Positions 7,024-12,939 of a stretch of 13,589 bases of DNA are shown piece by piece. Position numbers and translations under genes: made by a program. How positions within the stretch are numbered: position 1 is the first letter of the stretch; every line of letters begins with the position of its first letter. This stretch comes from an uncultured Clostridia bacterium. GTDB taxonomy: Bacteria; Bacillota; Clostridia; Christensenellales; CAG-138. A model generated the notes under the pieces. The model saw only the letters and a list, made by a program, of their open reading frames with translations. It ran no database searches and was not told where the DNA came from. The DNA is taken from the NCBI GenBank assembly GCA_937900325.1, contig CALCEX010000161.1:1-13589 (forward strand), in the 5' to 3' direction.

Positions 7024-8772
7024 TTAGCTTGCACCTCCGGCGGTATATGCGGCTAAAAGCGCCTGCGCCTTATCCAGCACGTCCCGCCGCAGCTCATCCG
7101 TCAAAGCCGCGCCGCTTTGCAGCCGGTCAGTAATATCGGAACAGGCGGCAAAGCCTGAAAGAAGGTACTGCCTGAAGCTGCTTATCTCCTTGCACGGCAG
7201 CTTTTCGAATATATGCCCCTCCGCTGAGAGCAGAAGGACCACCTGCTGCCAGAGCGAGAAGGGACTGCTGCGCTTCTGCCGCAGTATCTCCATAAGGCTC
7301 CTCCCGTATTCCAGCTGCTCCTTGGTGGATTGATCCAGGTCGCTGGAAAACTGGGTGAATATCTCCATCTCTTTATATTGGGCGAGGGAGAGGCGCAGGG
7401 AACCTACCGCCTGCTTCATGGCCTGGGACTGGGCGGCGCCGCCCACGCGGGATACAGAGAGGCCGATATTTACAGCCGGCCGCTGCCCGGCGAAGAACAG
7501 GCCGCTTTCGAGGAAGATCTGTCCGTCGGTTATGGAGATTATGTTGGTAGGTATATAGGCGGAAACGTCGCCCGCCAAGGTCTCCACTATGGGCAGCGCC
7601 GTCATGCTTCCGCCGCCTAAGCCGGAGGAGAGCCTTGCCGACCGCTCCAGCAGCCTTGAATGGAGATAAAATACGTCCCCGGGGTAAGCCTCGCGGCCGG
7701 GGGAACGGCCAAGGAGCAGGCTGACGGTCCTATACGCGACGGCATGCTTGGAAAGGTCGTCGTAAACTATGAGTACGTCGCGCCCCTTTTCCATGAAGTA
7801 TTCGCCCATTGCACAGCCGGCATATGGGGCCGCGTACTGCATGGAGGCGGAATCCCCCGCGCCGGCGCAGACTACTATGGTATATTCCATTGCCCCGCCC
7901 TTGCGGAGGAGCTCAACCGACTGGGCGACGGAGCTTGCCTTCTGACCTATTGCAACGTATATGCAGACTACGTTTTTGCCCTTCTGGTTGAGTATGGCGT
8001 CCATCGCAATCGAGGTCTTGCCGGTCTGCCTGTCTCCGATTATAAGCTCGCGCTGCCCGCGCCCGATGGGAAACATGGAGTCTATGGCGAGTATGCCTGT
8101 TTCAAGGGGGGTATTCACGGGTTGGCGTTCTATTATGCCGGGGGCGGGGCGCTCGAGGGGGAAATAGCCGGAGGATTCTATATCGCCCTTGCCGTCTATC
8201 GGGCTGCCCAAACCGTCTACCACCCTGCCGAGGAGCCCTTCGCCTACGGGCACGCCCGCGGTCTTTCCTGTGCGCATGACCTCGCTGCCCTCGCGGACAA
8301 GCTCATAGTCGCCAAAGAGTATGCAGCTTATGCTGTTTTCCCGTATCTCCTGTACCATGCCGCGTATGCCGCCCTCAAAGAGCAGTATTTCGCCGTAGCG
8401 TGCGCGGCTCAGCCCGCTCAGCTTGGCTATGCCGTCGCCTGCGGAGAGGACGACGCCGCTTTCCTTCGCGTATATATCCGGGATCCAGTTTTTAACCGCG
8501 TCCCTTATGAGGGGTATAACGGAGCCGCCGTTCGGGGATATATCCGCTATGCGGCTGTTGAGCTGATCCAAAAGATCCCGCGGGGTCCAGCTCAGGGTAT
8601 CTCCGCCGCAGCAAAGCCTGAAGCCGGGCCCCATGCCCGGCTCAGGTATGAATTCCGGCTCAATATCGCCGTAGTTCTTTTTTACATAGGCAGCGAGCCA
8701 GGCCCATAGCTCATTGCCTGGCTTATTTTCGCCGTATATATATGCCTTCCCTTCAGGAATCCGTTTGTTCAT
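7024..8772 (-). CDS. atpA: ATP synthase F1 subunit alpha with an N-terminal delta-like extension
   Basis: Non-catalytic nucleotide-binding alpha subunit, 582 residues against about 500-510 usually. The standard alpha begins near residue 84 (VIPLIRDAVKNW..., then ESGVVLSAGDGIAKLSGL). Walker A is GDRQTGKT (246-253), Walker B ends VLIVYDD (338-339), and the VSRVGGAAQ signature with the inter-subunit Arg is at 440-448. The extra 80 residues run strand (AYIYGE), helix (NELWAWLAAYVKKNYG), strand, then GFRLCCGGD...SWTPRDLLDQL. This is the order and spacing of the C-terminal domain of the delta subunit (compare GGFVVRIGD...DGSVRGQLERL). No separate atpH lies between atpF and atpA. The ATG at 8772 has GGAGGG eight bases upstream and overlaps atpF by 20 bases, so the extension is translated. 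The delta relationship is my inference; the alpha assignment is firm. Confidence 0.95.
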   Translation of the reverse strand: MNKRIPEGKAYIYGENKPGNELWAWLAAYVKKNYGDIEPEFIPEPGMGPGFRLCCGGDTLSWTPRDLLDQLNSRIADISPNGGSVIPLIRDAVKNWIPDIYAKESGVVLSAGDGIAKLSGLSRARYGEILLFEGGIRGMVQEIRENSISCILFGDYELVREGSEVMRTGKTAGVPVGEGLLGRVVDGLGSPIDGKGDIESSGYFPLERPAPGIIERQPVNTPLETGILAIDSMFPIGRGQRELIIGDRQTGKTSIAMDAILNQKGKNVVCIYVAIGQKASSVAQSVELLRKGGAMEYTIVVCAGAGDSASMQYAAPYAGCAMGEYFMEKGRDVLIVYDDLSKHAVAYRTVSLLLGRSPGREAYPGDVFYLHSRLLERSARLSSGLGGGSMTALPIVETLAGDVSAYIPTNIISITDGQIFLESGLFFAGQRPAVNIGLSVSRVGGAAQSQAMKQAVGSLRLSLAQYKEMEIFTQFSSDLDQSTKEQLEYGRSLMEILRQKRSSPFSLWQQVVLLLSAEGHIFEKLPCKEISSFRQYLLSGFAACSDITDRLQSGAALTDELRRDVLDKAQALLAAYTAGGAS

Positions 8773-9235
8773 CCTGCCTGCCCTCCAGCTTCTCCCGGGG
8801 GAATCTCTCGTTAAAGAGCTTATCTATGGCCTCCCGGGCTATGCCTGCGGCCTCCCTGTTCGCCTCGGCGATTATCCTCTGCCTTTGCAGCTCGGCCTGA
8901 GTGCGTGCGTCGGCGATGATCTTTTCCGCCTCGCCCCGGGCCGCGGCTTCCGCCGCTTCCCTTTCAGCATCGGCCTTCTGCTGTGCGGCCTTGCGCATAG
9001 CCTCAAGCTCAGACTCCAGAGCGGCCTCGCGGCGGCTGACCTCGGCATTCCTCGCCTCGGCGGCCTTTACAGCCTCTGCCGCGTCGGCCCTCTGCTTTTC
9101 GTAGCCTGCCTGCCGTTTTTCAATAAAGGACTTCACCGGCTTAAAGAGAAGTATGTAAAGCCCGCCGGTAAGCAGCACGAAGTTGAACATATGCAGCAGT
9201 ATCTGCTGCCAGTCTATATTAAGAGGTACTCCCAT
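8753..9235 (-). CDS. atpF: ATP synthase Fo subunit b
   Basis: Peripheral-stalk b subunit, 160 residues. A short N-terminus (MGVPLNIDWQQILLH), one membrane segment (about 12-32, ending LFKPVKSFI, the typical b junction) and a long, highly charged Ala/Glu/Arg-rich helix from about 35 to 148 form a dimeric coiled coil. It ends with a short polar tail and carries no delta fusion, unlike the mycobacterial b-delta protein. Only one b gene is present, so a homodimer is expected. The ATG has GGGAGG upstream. Its 3' end overlaps the start of atpA by 20 bases, where atpH would usually lie. Confidence 0.94.
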   Translation of the reverse strand: MGVPLNIDWQQILLHMFNFVLLTGGLYILLFKPVKSFIEKRQAGYEKQRADAAEAVKAAEARNAEVSRREAALESELEAMRKAAQQKADAEREAAEAAARGEAEKIIADARTQAELQRQRIIAEANREAAGIAREAIDKLFNERFPREKLEGRQDEQTDS

Positions 9236-9250
9236 AAAAGGCCTCCCGCT

Positions 9251-9610
9251 TTAGAGCACGAATATGATCATTATGACCACCAGCAGGGCGTATATTATGG
9301 CTGTTTCCATAAACACCAGACCCAGCATAAGGGTAGTCCGTATCTTGTCACCTGCCTCGGGCTGACGGGCGGTACCCTCGACGGCCTTGGATATTGCCAT
9401 ACCCATGGAAATAACTCCGCCCAGGGCGGCTACCGCTATGGCTATGCCGGCGCTGTACGCCTTGCTTATCGTCGCGCTTTCGCTCTGCTCCTGCGCCGCC
9501 GCATCCTCGGCGGGCGCATCCTCGGCATATACTGGGAGGGCGAAGGAAAGGGAGGCGAGCATGAACGCCGCCGCGAGAACCAGGGTAATCATCCTTACAG
9601 ACTTTTTCAT
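9251..9610 (-). CDS. atpE: ATP synthase Fo subunit c with N-terminal signal peptide
   Basis: Ring-forming c subunit, 119 residues against about 70-90 usually. Residues 1-29 look like a cleavable signal peptide: MKK, a hydrophobic core, and VYA before an acidic ED at 29/30. An acidic Ala-rich linker (30-47) follows. The two-helix hairpin is at about 48-75 and 93-119, with the polar loop ARQPEAGDKI. The ion-binding carboxylate is E102, followed by T103 and with Y107 five residues on, as in Na+-type rings (E-S/T-x-x-x-Y). The helix-1 position that holds Gln in the Ilyobacter Na+ ring is Met69 here, so the coupling ion (H+ or Na+) is uncertain, with H+ favoured. TAGGAGA lies six bases before the ATG. 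Confidence 0.93.
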   Translation of the reverse strand: MKKSVRMITLVLAAAFMLASLSFALPVYAEDAPAEDAAAQEQSESATISKAYSAGIAIAVAALGGVISMGMAISKAVEGTARQPEAGDKIRTTLMLGLVFMETAIIYALLVVIMIIFVL

Positions 9611-9640
9611 ATATATCTCCTAAAAATGTTTTTTTGAAGG

Positions 9641-10456
9641 TCAGGCTTTTTTGATTTTTTTGGGCAGCGGTTCCGCCGCCTCGCCGTAGAACATGGTGGT
9701 GAGCATGGTGAGCACATATGCCTGAATGAGGGCGTGCATAAGCGTGAACATCACAGCCACTATCACCGGCAGCACGAAGCTCAGCGCCGTATAGTGATAC
9801 ACGAGCTCCGTCACGAGCAGCCCGGAGAGCAGCGCGCCGAACAGTCTGAAGCTCATGGAGAGCGGAAGGGAGAAGTCCTTGAGCGCCCTGCCTACGCCCT
9901 TCAGCCCCGCGCCCGCAGCGCCGCCGGATACTATGACAAGGTAGGACATCACGCCCAGGCTTATCGCCCCGTTGATATCCGAAAGAGGGGCGGGAAGGGC
10001 TACCGAGCGCCCGGCAGCCGTGACCGCCTGGAAGCCAAACAGCTCAAAGAGAGTGCTGAGAAACACATAGCTGCCGGCGCTGAAGGCATACGCTCCAAGG
10101 AACCTGTTGCGGTATGGGCTGGCGGAGGCGGCAAGACCGTCAAAGCAGGATACCGCCGTTTCGAGAAGGAGCTGGCCCTTGCCCGGTATCTCCCTGAAGC
10201 GCGGTATGGCAAAGAGCCTTATGAGCAGCGCCCCGAGGAGCAGCAGGCAGGTTATCACAATGGAGGACACCAGCCCCGGCGCAACGTCAAAGCCGGGGAA
10301 AAGCAATATCCTGTTTTCCTCGTGCAGCACCGCGTCTTTCATGGCGGTCTGCACATTTTCCCGCTCCGCGGAAGGGGATAGCAGGGAACCCGCCAGCAGC
10401 AGCGCGGCGATCAGGAGCCAAAGGACGATAAAGCGCGTCCTCGCTTTTTTTTCCAT
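9641..10456 (-). CDS. atpB: ATP synthase Fo subunit a
   Basis: Membrane stator subunit forming the ion half-channels against the c ring; 271 residues with about five or six hydrophobic segments. The essential Arg is R204 in LSMSFRLFG, and the last helix contains HALIQAYVLTMLTTMFY, matching the conserved LQAFVF...LT...Y region. Two usual features are changed: the residue after RLFG is Ala instead of Asn, and the position nine after the Arg (E219 in E. coli) is Leu213. An N-terminal segment with a long periplasmic loop (about 28-60) is present. It is the first gene of the operon; no atpI or atpZ precedes it. The region before its ATG has no clear ribosome site (only GGAAAG about 14 bases away), in contrast to the other atp genes. 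Confidence 0.93.
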   Translation of the reverse strand: MEKKARTRFIVLWLLIAALLLAGSLLSPSAERENVQTAMKDAVLHEENRILLFPGFDVAPGLVSSIVITCLLLLGALLIRLFAIPRFREIPGKGQLLLETAVSCFDGLAASASPYRNRFLGAYAFSAGSYVFLSTLFELFGFQAVTAAGRSVALPAPLSDINGAISLGVMSYLVIVSGGAAGAGLKGVGRALKDFSLPLSMSFRLFGALLSGLLVTELVYHYTALSFVLPVIVAVMFTLMHALIQAYVLTMLTTMFYGEAAEPLPKKIKKA

Positions 10457-10483
10457 ATTCTGTACTTACGCTTTCCGCGCCAC

Positions 10484-10507
10484 AAAAACACGGCCCTGTG
10501 GGGGCCG
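10484..10507 (-). terminator. Terminator-like hairpin in the atp operon leader (possible attenuator)
   Basis: On the minus strand CGGCCC (10507-10502), loop CCACA, GGGCCG (10496-10491), then TG and five T (10488-10484). It lies between the operon promoter and atpB, about 20 bases after the expected start point. A six-pair GC-rich stem plus a U tract could stop some transcripts before the genes. The U tract is short and offset by two bases, so it may be partial or only a structured leader. Confidence 0.5.
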
Positions 10508-10532
10508 ATAAACTGACGCATTATTTATCGAT

Positions 10533-10561
10533 ATTATATTCTCATAACAGCCGTATGTAAA
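10533..10561 (-). promoter_or_regulatory. Promoter of the ATP synthase operon
   Basis: Minus-strand TTTACA (10561-10556), a 17-base spacer and a perfect TATAAT (10538-10533) make a near-consensus sigma-70/SigA promoter. Transcription would start near 10526, giving a leader of about 70 bases before atpB that includes the hairpin at 10484-10507. Confidence 0.8.
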
Positions 10562-10614
10562 CATAAAAATTTCGTAGATCGGGCATAAGCGCCATATTAT
10601 ATATGTGGATTTTT

Positions 10615-10656
10615 AGGATGCGCCGCCTTGTAAAGGCATGGGCGCTGTGGTATCCT
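10615..10656 (+). other. Nested hairpin upstream of the 207-aa gene (possible structured leader)
   Basis: Three stems nest on one axis. AGGAT (10615-10619) pairs with ATCCT (10652-10656), GCGCC (10620-10624) with GGCGC (10641-10645), and GCCTT (10625-10629) with AAGGC (10633-10637) around a GTA loop. The 5' arm is 15 contiguous paired bases; the 3' arm carries bulges ATG and TGTGGT. It ends 52 bases before the ATG of the next gene. It does not match a riboswitch class I recognise. The weak CTCTTTTATGG after it makes it a poor terminator. Confidence 0.45.
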
Positions 10657-10708
10657 CTTTTATGGATAAAGGACGAGGGCAGAATAAGGCGAAAAGGGAG
10701 AAGGACAA

Positions 10709-11332
10709 ATGGATAAGACCGTGGAAATAGCCAAATGGCTCTGCGACAATAACGACGAATTCAGGAACCTCAGGACCGACGAAGCCCTTTACCTTCTTAA
10801 CGGAGTAATGGTGATGGCCAAAATATTTCTATATGCAAACGGACAGGGAGAGCTGATGCGTGACGCCGTAATAACCGCAGGGAGGAATGGGATCAGGATC
10901 GCCCGCCTCGATGAGCGCAGGGCGGAGATCCGTGCCGCAAAGCCGGAGTTTTCCGGCGATGAACTGCATAGCCTGAAAACCATACTGCGGCGATTTTCTT
11001 ACGGCGACCCGGCGGGGATAATGACGGGGCTGATGGAGGCGGAACCGTTTAAGGCCCACATAACGTCGAAAACCCCTGTTGAAATAGATATGAAGGATAT
11101 ACCTGAGCCGTTTTTGAAGTCCATGCGCATGATAAAGGAGCAGTTCAGGAACTATGCTTTTGAATACGGCGTGGTAAAGGTGAGCGGCCGGAACTTCCTG
11201 ACTGAAAGGGGCTTTGAGCTTATGCCCGGGGAGTACGGCGAGATAAGCAGAGCCATGAAGGAGGATATGCTGGAGAACGACAGAATGTACAGGCTATCGA
11301 GGAACGAAAATGGGGATCTGATACTCTGGTGA
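10709..11332 (+). CDS. Unrecognised 207-aa protein, tentatively Panacea/DUF4065-like
   Basis: A soluble, charged protein without signal peptide or membrane segment, and not confidently recognised. The first 75 residues (VEIAKWLCDNN..., LRTDEALYLLNGVMVMAKIFLYANGQGELMRDAVITAGRNGIRI) loosely follow the Panacea/DUF4065 (SocA/GepA-like) pattern: a helix, a Leu-rich segment, a short loop with Gly, then an A-x-x-x-G region before a helix. The segment FSGDELHSLKTILRRFSYGDPAGIMTGLMEAEPFK would fit the later helices of that fold. The resemblance is weak and is inference. Panacea antitoxins usually sit beside a toxin gene, and none is visible: the left neighbour is the divergent atp operon and the right neighbour a HAD phosphatase. 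GGGAGAAGG before the ATG supports the start and the reality of the gene. Confidence 0.8.
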   Translation: MDKTVEIAKWLCDNNDEFRNLRTDEALYLLNGVMVMAKIFLYANGQGELMRDAVITAGRNGIRIARLDERRAEIRAAKPEFSGDELHSLKTILRRFSYGDPAGIMTGLMEAEPFKAHITSKTPVEIDMKDIPEPFLKSMRMIKEQFRNYAFEYGVVKVSGRNFLTERGFELMPGEYGEISRAMKEDMLENDRMYRLSRNENGDLILW

Positions 11333-11406
11333 CGGCTTGATTTTCGTTTTTTGTATGAGGATCATAACGGAAGAAGTAAATTATCACTGATGGCGGGATA
11401 TACATT

Positions 11407-12234
11407 ATGAAATACAGAGATGCAGCATTGTTTTCAGACCTTGACGGAACGCTTTTTAACTGCCGCGGCGAGGTTTCTGCCGCAAACAGGAATGCGATAG
11501 AGAGCTTTATAGCTAAGGGCGGTATGTTCGGCATCGCCACAGGCCGCGCCTCGCAAAACGCCTTGCAGCACCTTCCCGGCGTAAATATCAACGCACCCTC
11601 AATAGTGTTCAACGGGGCTGCGGTATACGACTATGCAAATAAGCGATATATCCTGGAAAACCATCTCGGCGCCGAATCCGTGCCGCTTATAAAGGAGCTT
11701 GCGGAATGCGGCAGAAGGCTGGATATACAGATATACACCGAATATGAAATATTCTATGTAACGCCGGAGGAACGCTCATATGAGCCGTTTGTGGATATGC
11801 ACCGTCCCTGCACCTTCTGTAAGGTCGAGGATATAGAGGACAGGCCCTGGCTCAAAACGCTTTTTCTGGGCGCGGAGGAGGATCTCGGCTATGCCGGGGA
11901 GCTTATAGCACAACGCGGCCTTGAGGATAAGTTCGACATAGTACGCGGAACGACCGACATACTGCCGGACGCAAAATACATAGAGCTTTTGCCGCACGGC
12001 ACAAACAAGGGCAGCTGCGTAGAAGTCCTGCGCACGCTTCCCTCCGTTTCCGGGCGCGTTATAATATGCGTGGGGGATTATTGGAACGATCTTGAGATGC
12101 TGCAAAGGGCGGACGTGGCGTGTGTTCCCCGAAACGGCGCGGAAGAGATAAAGGCCGTAGCCCGTTATATAACCCCGGACAATAATCACGATGCAATAGC
12201 CTATATAATAGAAAACATCATACCCGGGCTGTGA
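11407..12234 (+). CDS. Cof-type HAD phosphatase (class IIB)
   Basis: Cytoplasmic Mg-dependent sugar-phosphate or nucleotide phosphatase of the Cof/YidA group; 275 residues, typical. HAD motif I is SDLDGTLF with nucleophile D11 and acid D13, motif II is ATGR (T45), motif III Lys is K201 in GTNKG, and motif IV is GDYWNDLEML (D224, D228). The cap between about 85 and 190 is the IIB alpha/beta type. The substrate cannot be told from sequence. It starts 74 bases after the preceding gene on the same strand; that gap has no clear terminator or strong promoter, so read-through is possible. The ribosome site is weak (GGCGGG, 10 bases before the ATG). Confidence 0.9.
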   Translation: MKYRDAALFSDLDGTLFNCRGEVSAANRNAIESFIAKGGMFGIATGRASQNALQHLPGVNINAPSIVFNGAAVYDYANKRYILENHLGAESVPLIKELAECGRRLDIQIYTEYEIFYVTPEERSYEPFVDMHRPCTFCKVEDIEDRPWLKTLFLGAEEDLGYAGELIAQRGLEDKFDIVRGTTDILPDAKYIELLPHGTNKGSCVEVLRTLPSVSGRVIICVGDYWNDLEMLQRADVACVPRNGAEEIKAVARYITPDNNHDAIAYIIENIIPGL

Positions 12235-12267
12235 TACTCTGCAATGAGAAGCAGCCGGAGGATATGA

Positions 12268-12305
12268 AATAAGGCCGTCGTGCTTTTGCGAAGCTTATTA
12301 TTTTT
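12268..12305. terminator. Weak terminator-like hairpin between the HAD gene and the dtxR-family gene
   Basis: AATAAG (12268-12273) pairs with CTTATT (12294-12299), with an inner TCG/CGA pairing possible, followed on the plus strand by ATTTTT. The stem is AT-rich and the loop large, and the 3' arm overlaps the stop codon of the convergent regulator gene. It may end both transcripts, but the call is weak. Confidence 0.35.
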
Positions 12306-12675
12306 CATCGCGGTGAAGGGCGGCGTGCCGCTTTAACGCTTCAAAGGTTTCATCACTGATATCGTGCTCCATTTTACAGGCGTCCTTTGCGGCGGTTTCC
12401 TTATCCACTCCGAGCTTTATGAGGAAATTGGATAATGTGGTGTGGCGCTCGTACATCTTTTTAGCTATTGCAAGGCCCGCCTCGGTAAGAGTAAGATAGC
12501 CGTCGCTGTCCATTTTCAGATACCCGTTATTCTTTAAAATACCGACGGCCCTGCTGACGCTGGGCTTAGAAAAACCCATGTATTCTCCCACGTCAATGGA
12601 ACGGACGTCCCCGCTTTTCTGAGATAAAACATATATCGTTTCGAGATACATCTCTCCTGATTCCTGAAGATGCAT
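12298..12675 (-). CDS. DtxR/MntR-family metal-dependent repressor, iron-type ligands
   Basis: A 125-residue DNA-binding repressor: winged helix-turn-helix (about 5-65; recognition region SKPSVSRAVGILKNNGYL) plus the dimerisation/metal domain (about 66-125). It lacks the C-terminal SH3 domain, as MntR does. Its ligands look like DtxR/IdeR: M9 in GEMYLETIY (where MntR has Asp), and C100, E103, H104 in DACKMEH, equal to DtxR M10, C102, E105, H106. H78 matches DtxR H79, but the other ancillary-site ligands (E83, H98) appear as Ser and Ala. Fe(II) sensing is inferred, supported by the divergent feo operon. ATG 12675 is chosen because AGAGGAGGGG precedes it; a longer in-frame reading to 12759 would run through the promoter. 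It is probably autoregulated through the operator at 12714-12731. Confidence 0.9.
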   Translation of the reverse strand: MHLQESGEMYLETIYVLSQKSGDVRSIDVGEYMGFSKPSVSRAVGILKNNGYLKMDSDGYLTLTEAGLAIAKKMYERHTTLSNFLIKLGVDKETAAKDACKMEHDISDETFEALKRHAALHRDEK

Positions 12676-12713
12676 ATAACCCCTCCTCTGATGATCCCGG
12701 GAAAAATCCTGTT

Positions 12714-12731
12714 GGTTAGCGTAAGCATACC
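12714..12731. promoter_or_regulatory. Operator 1: palindrome over the regulator's -10 box
   Basis: GGTTAGC-GTAA-GCATACC is an 18-bp imperfect palindrome of the same 7-4-7 form as the three sites near feo. It completely covers the minus-strand -10 (TATGCT, 12729-12724), as expected for autorepression by the DtxR-family protein. Confidence 0.75.
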
Positions 12732-12752
12732 ATGAAGCCGGGCTAAAATCAA
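12724..12752 (-). promoter_or_regulatory. Promoter of the dtxR-family regulator gene
   Basis: On the minus strand TTGATT (12752-12747), a 17-base spacer and an extended -10 TGG-TATGCT (12729-12724). Transcription would start near 12717, inside operator 1, about 40 bases before the start codon. Confidence 0.65.
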
Positions 12753-12821
12753 GAATCATACGGCAAAACCGATAAGGGGAGATGCAGGACCGCGATCAGG
12801 ATGGAATATTCAAAAAACCTA

Positions 12822-12850
12822 TTGACAAACCATACGTGAATGGTTATAAT
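12822..12850 (+). promoter_or_regulatory. Consensus promoter of the feoA-feoA-feoB operon
   Basis: TTGACA (12822-12827), exactly 17 bases, TATAAT (12845-12850): a perfect sigma-70/SigA consensus. A promoter this strong needs repression, which the palindrome at 12858-12875 on the start point can give. The spacer itself holds a second inverted repeat, AACCAT-ACGTGA-ATGGTT (12828-12845). Confidence 0.93.
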
Positions 12851-12857
12851 ACGACAA

Positions 12858-12875
12858 GGTTAGCAAAAGCTAACC
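12858..12875. promoter_or_regulatory. Operator 2: perfect palindrome at the feo transcription start
   Basis: GGTTAGC-AAAA-GCTAACC, a perfect 7-bp inverted repeat, begins eight bases after the -10 box and so covers the expected +1 to about +18. It is the best copy of the four and the presumed main iron-box for the adjacent repressor. In RNA it would also form a tight hairpin at the very 5' end. Confidence 0.88.
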
Positions 12876-12891
12876 AATATTTTGAGACTCT

Positions 12892-12909
12892 GGTTAGCAT
12901 ATGCTAATG
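12892..12909. promoter_or_regulatory. Operator 3: palindrome in the feo leader
   Basis: GGTTAGC-ATAT-GCTAATG, with two mismatches at the right end, lies 34 bp centre to centre from operator 2, roughly three helical turns. This suggests two repressor dimers on the same face of the DNA. It ends 30 bases before feoA1. Confidence 0.75.
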
Positions 12910-12939
12910 AAAGCCCCCCGAAAGGAAGGATGATATATA

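Noticed and set aside
7660..8709. Long plus-strand ORF of 349 codons opposite atpA (and similar ones opposite galK, atpD and atpB)
   Set aside because: These are antisense shadows of conserved genes caused by GC-biased codon use. They have no ribosome sites and no plausible protein pattern.
4303..10456. Na+-translocating N-ATPase operon, which also lacks atpH
   Set aside because: N-ATPase operons run atpD-C-Q-R-B-E-F-A-G with extra atpQ and atpR. Here the order is B-E-F-A-G-D-C with neither, and helix 1 of c lacks the Na+ ligand.
10403..10521. Leader ORF on the minus strand starting at 10521 and overlapping atpB out of frame
   Set aside because: No ribosome site, a start only a few bases after the expected transcription start, and an Arg/Lys-rich translation without recognisable pattern.
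11333..11406. Separate promoter for the HAD phosphatase (TTGATT at 11337)
   Set aside because: No acceptable -10 box at 16-18 bases spacing, so co-transcription with the preceding gene is as likely.
12676..12759. N-terminal extension of the DtxR-family gene up to 12759 (153 residues)
   Set aside because: The extension runs through the promoter and operator 1. The excellent ribosome site before ATG 12675 and the family's usual start at MHLQESGEMY support the shorter form.
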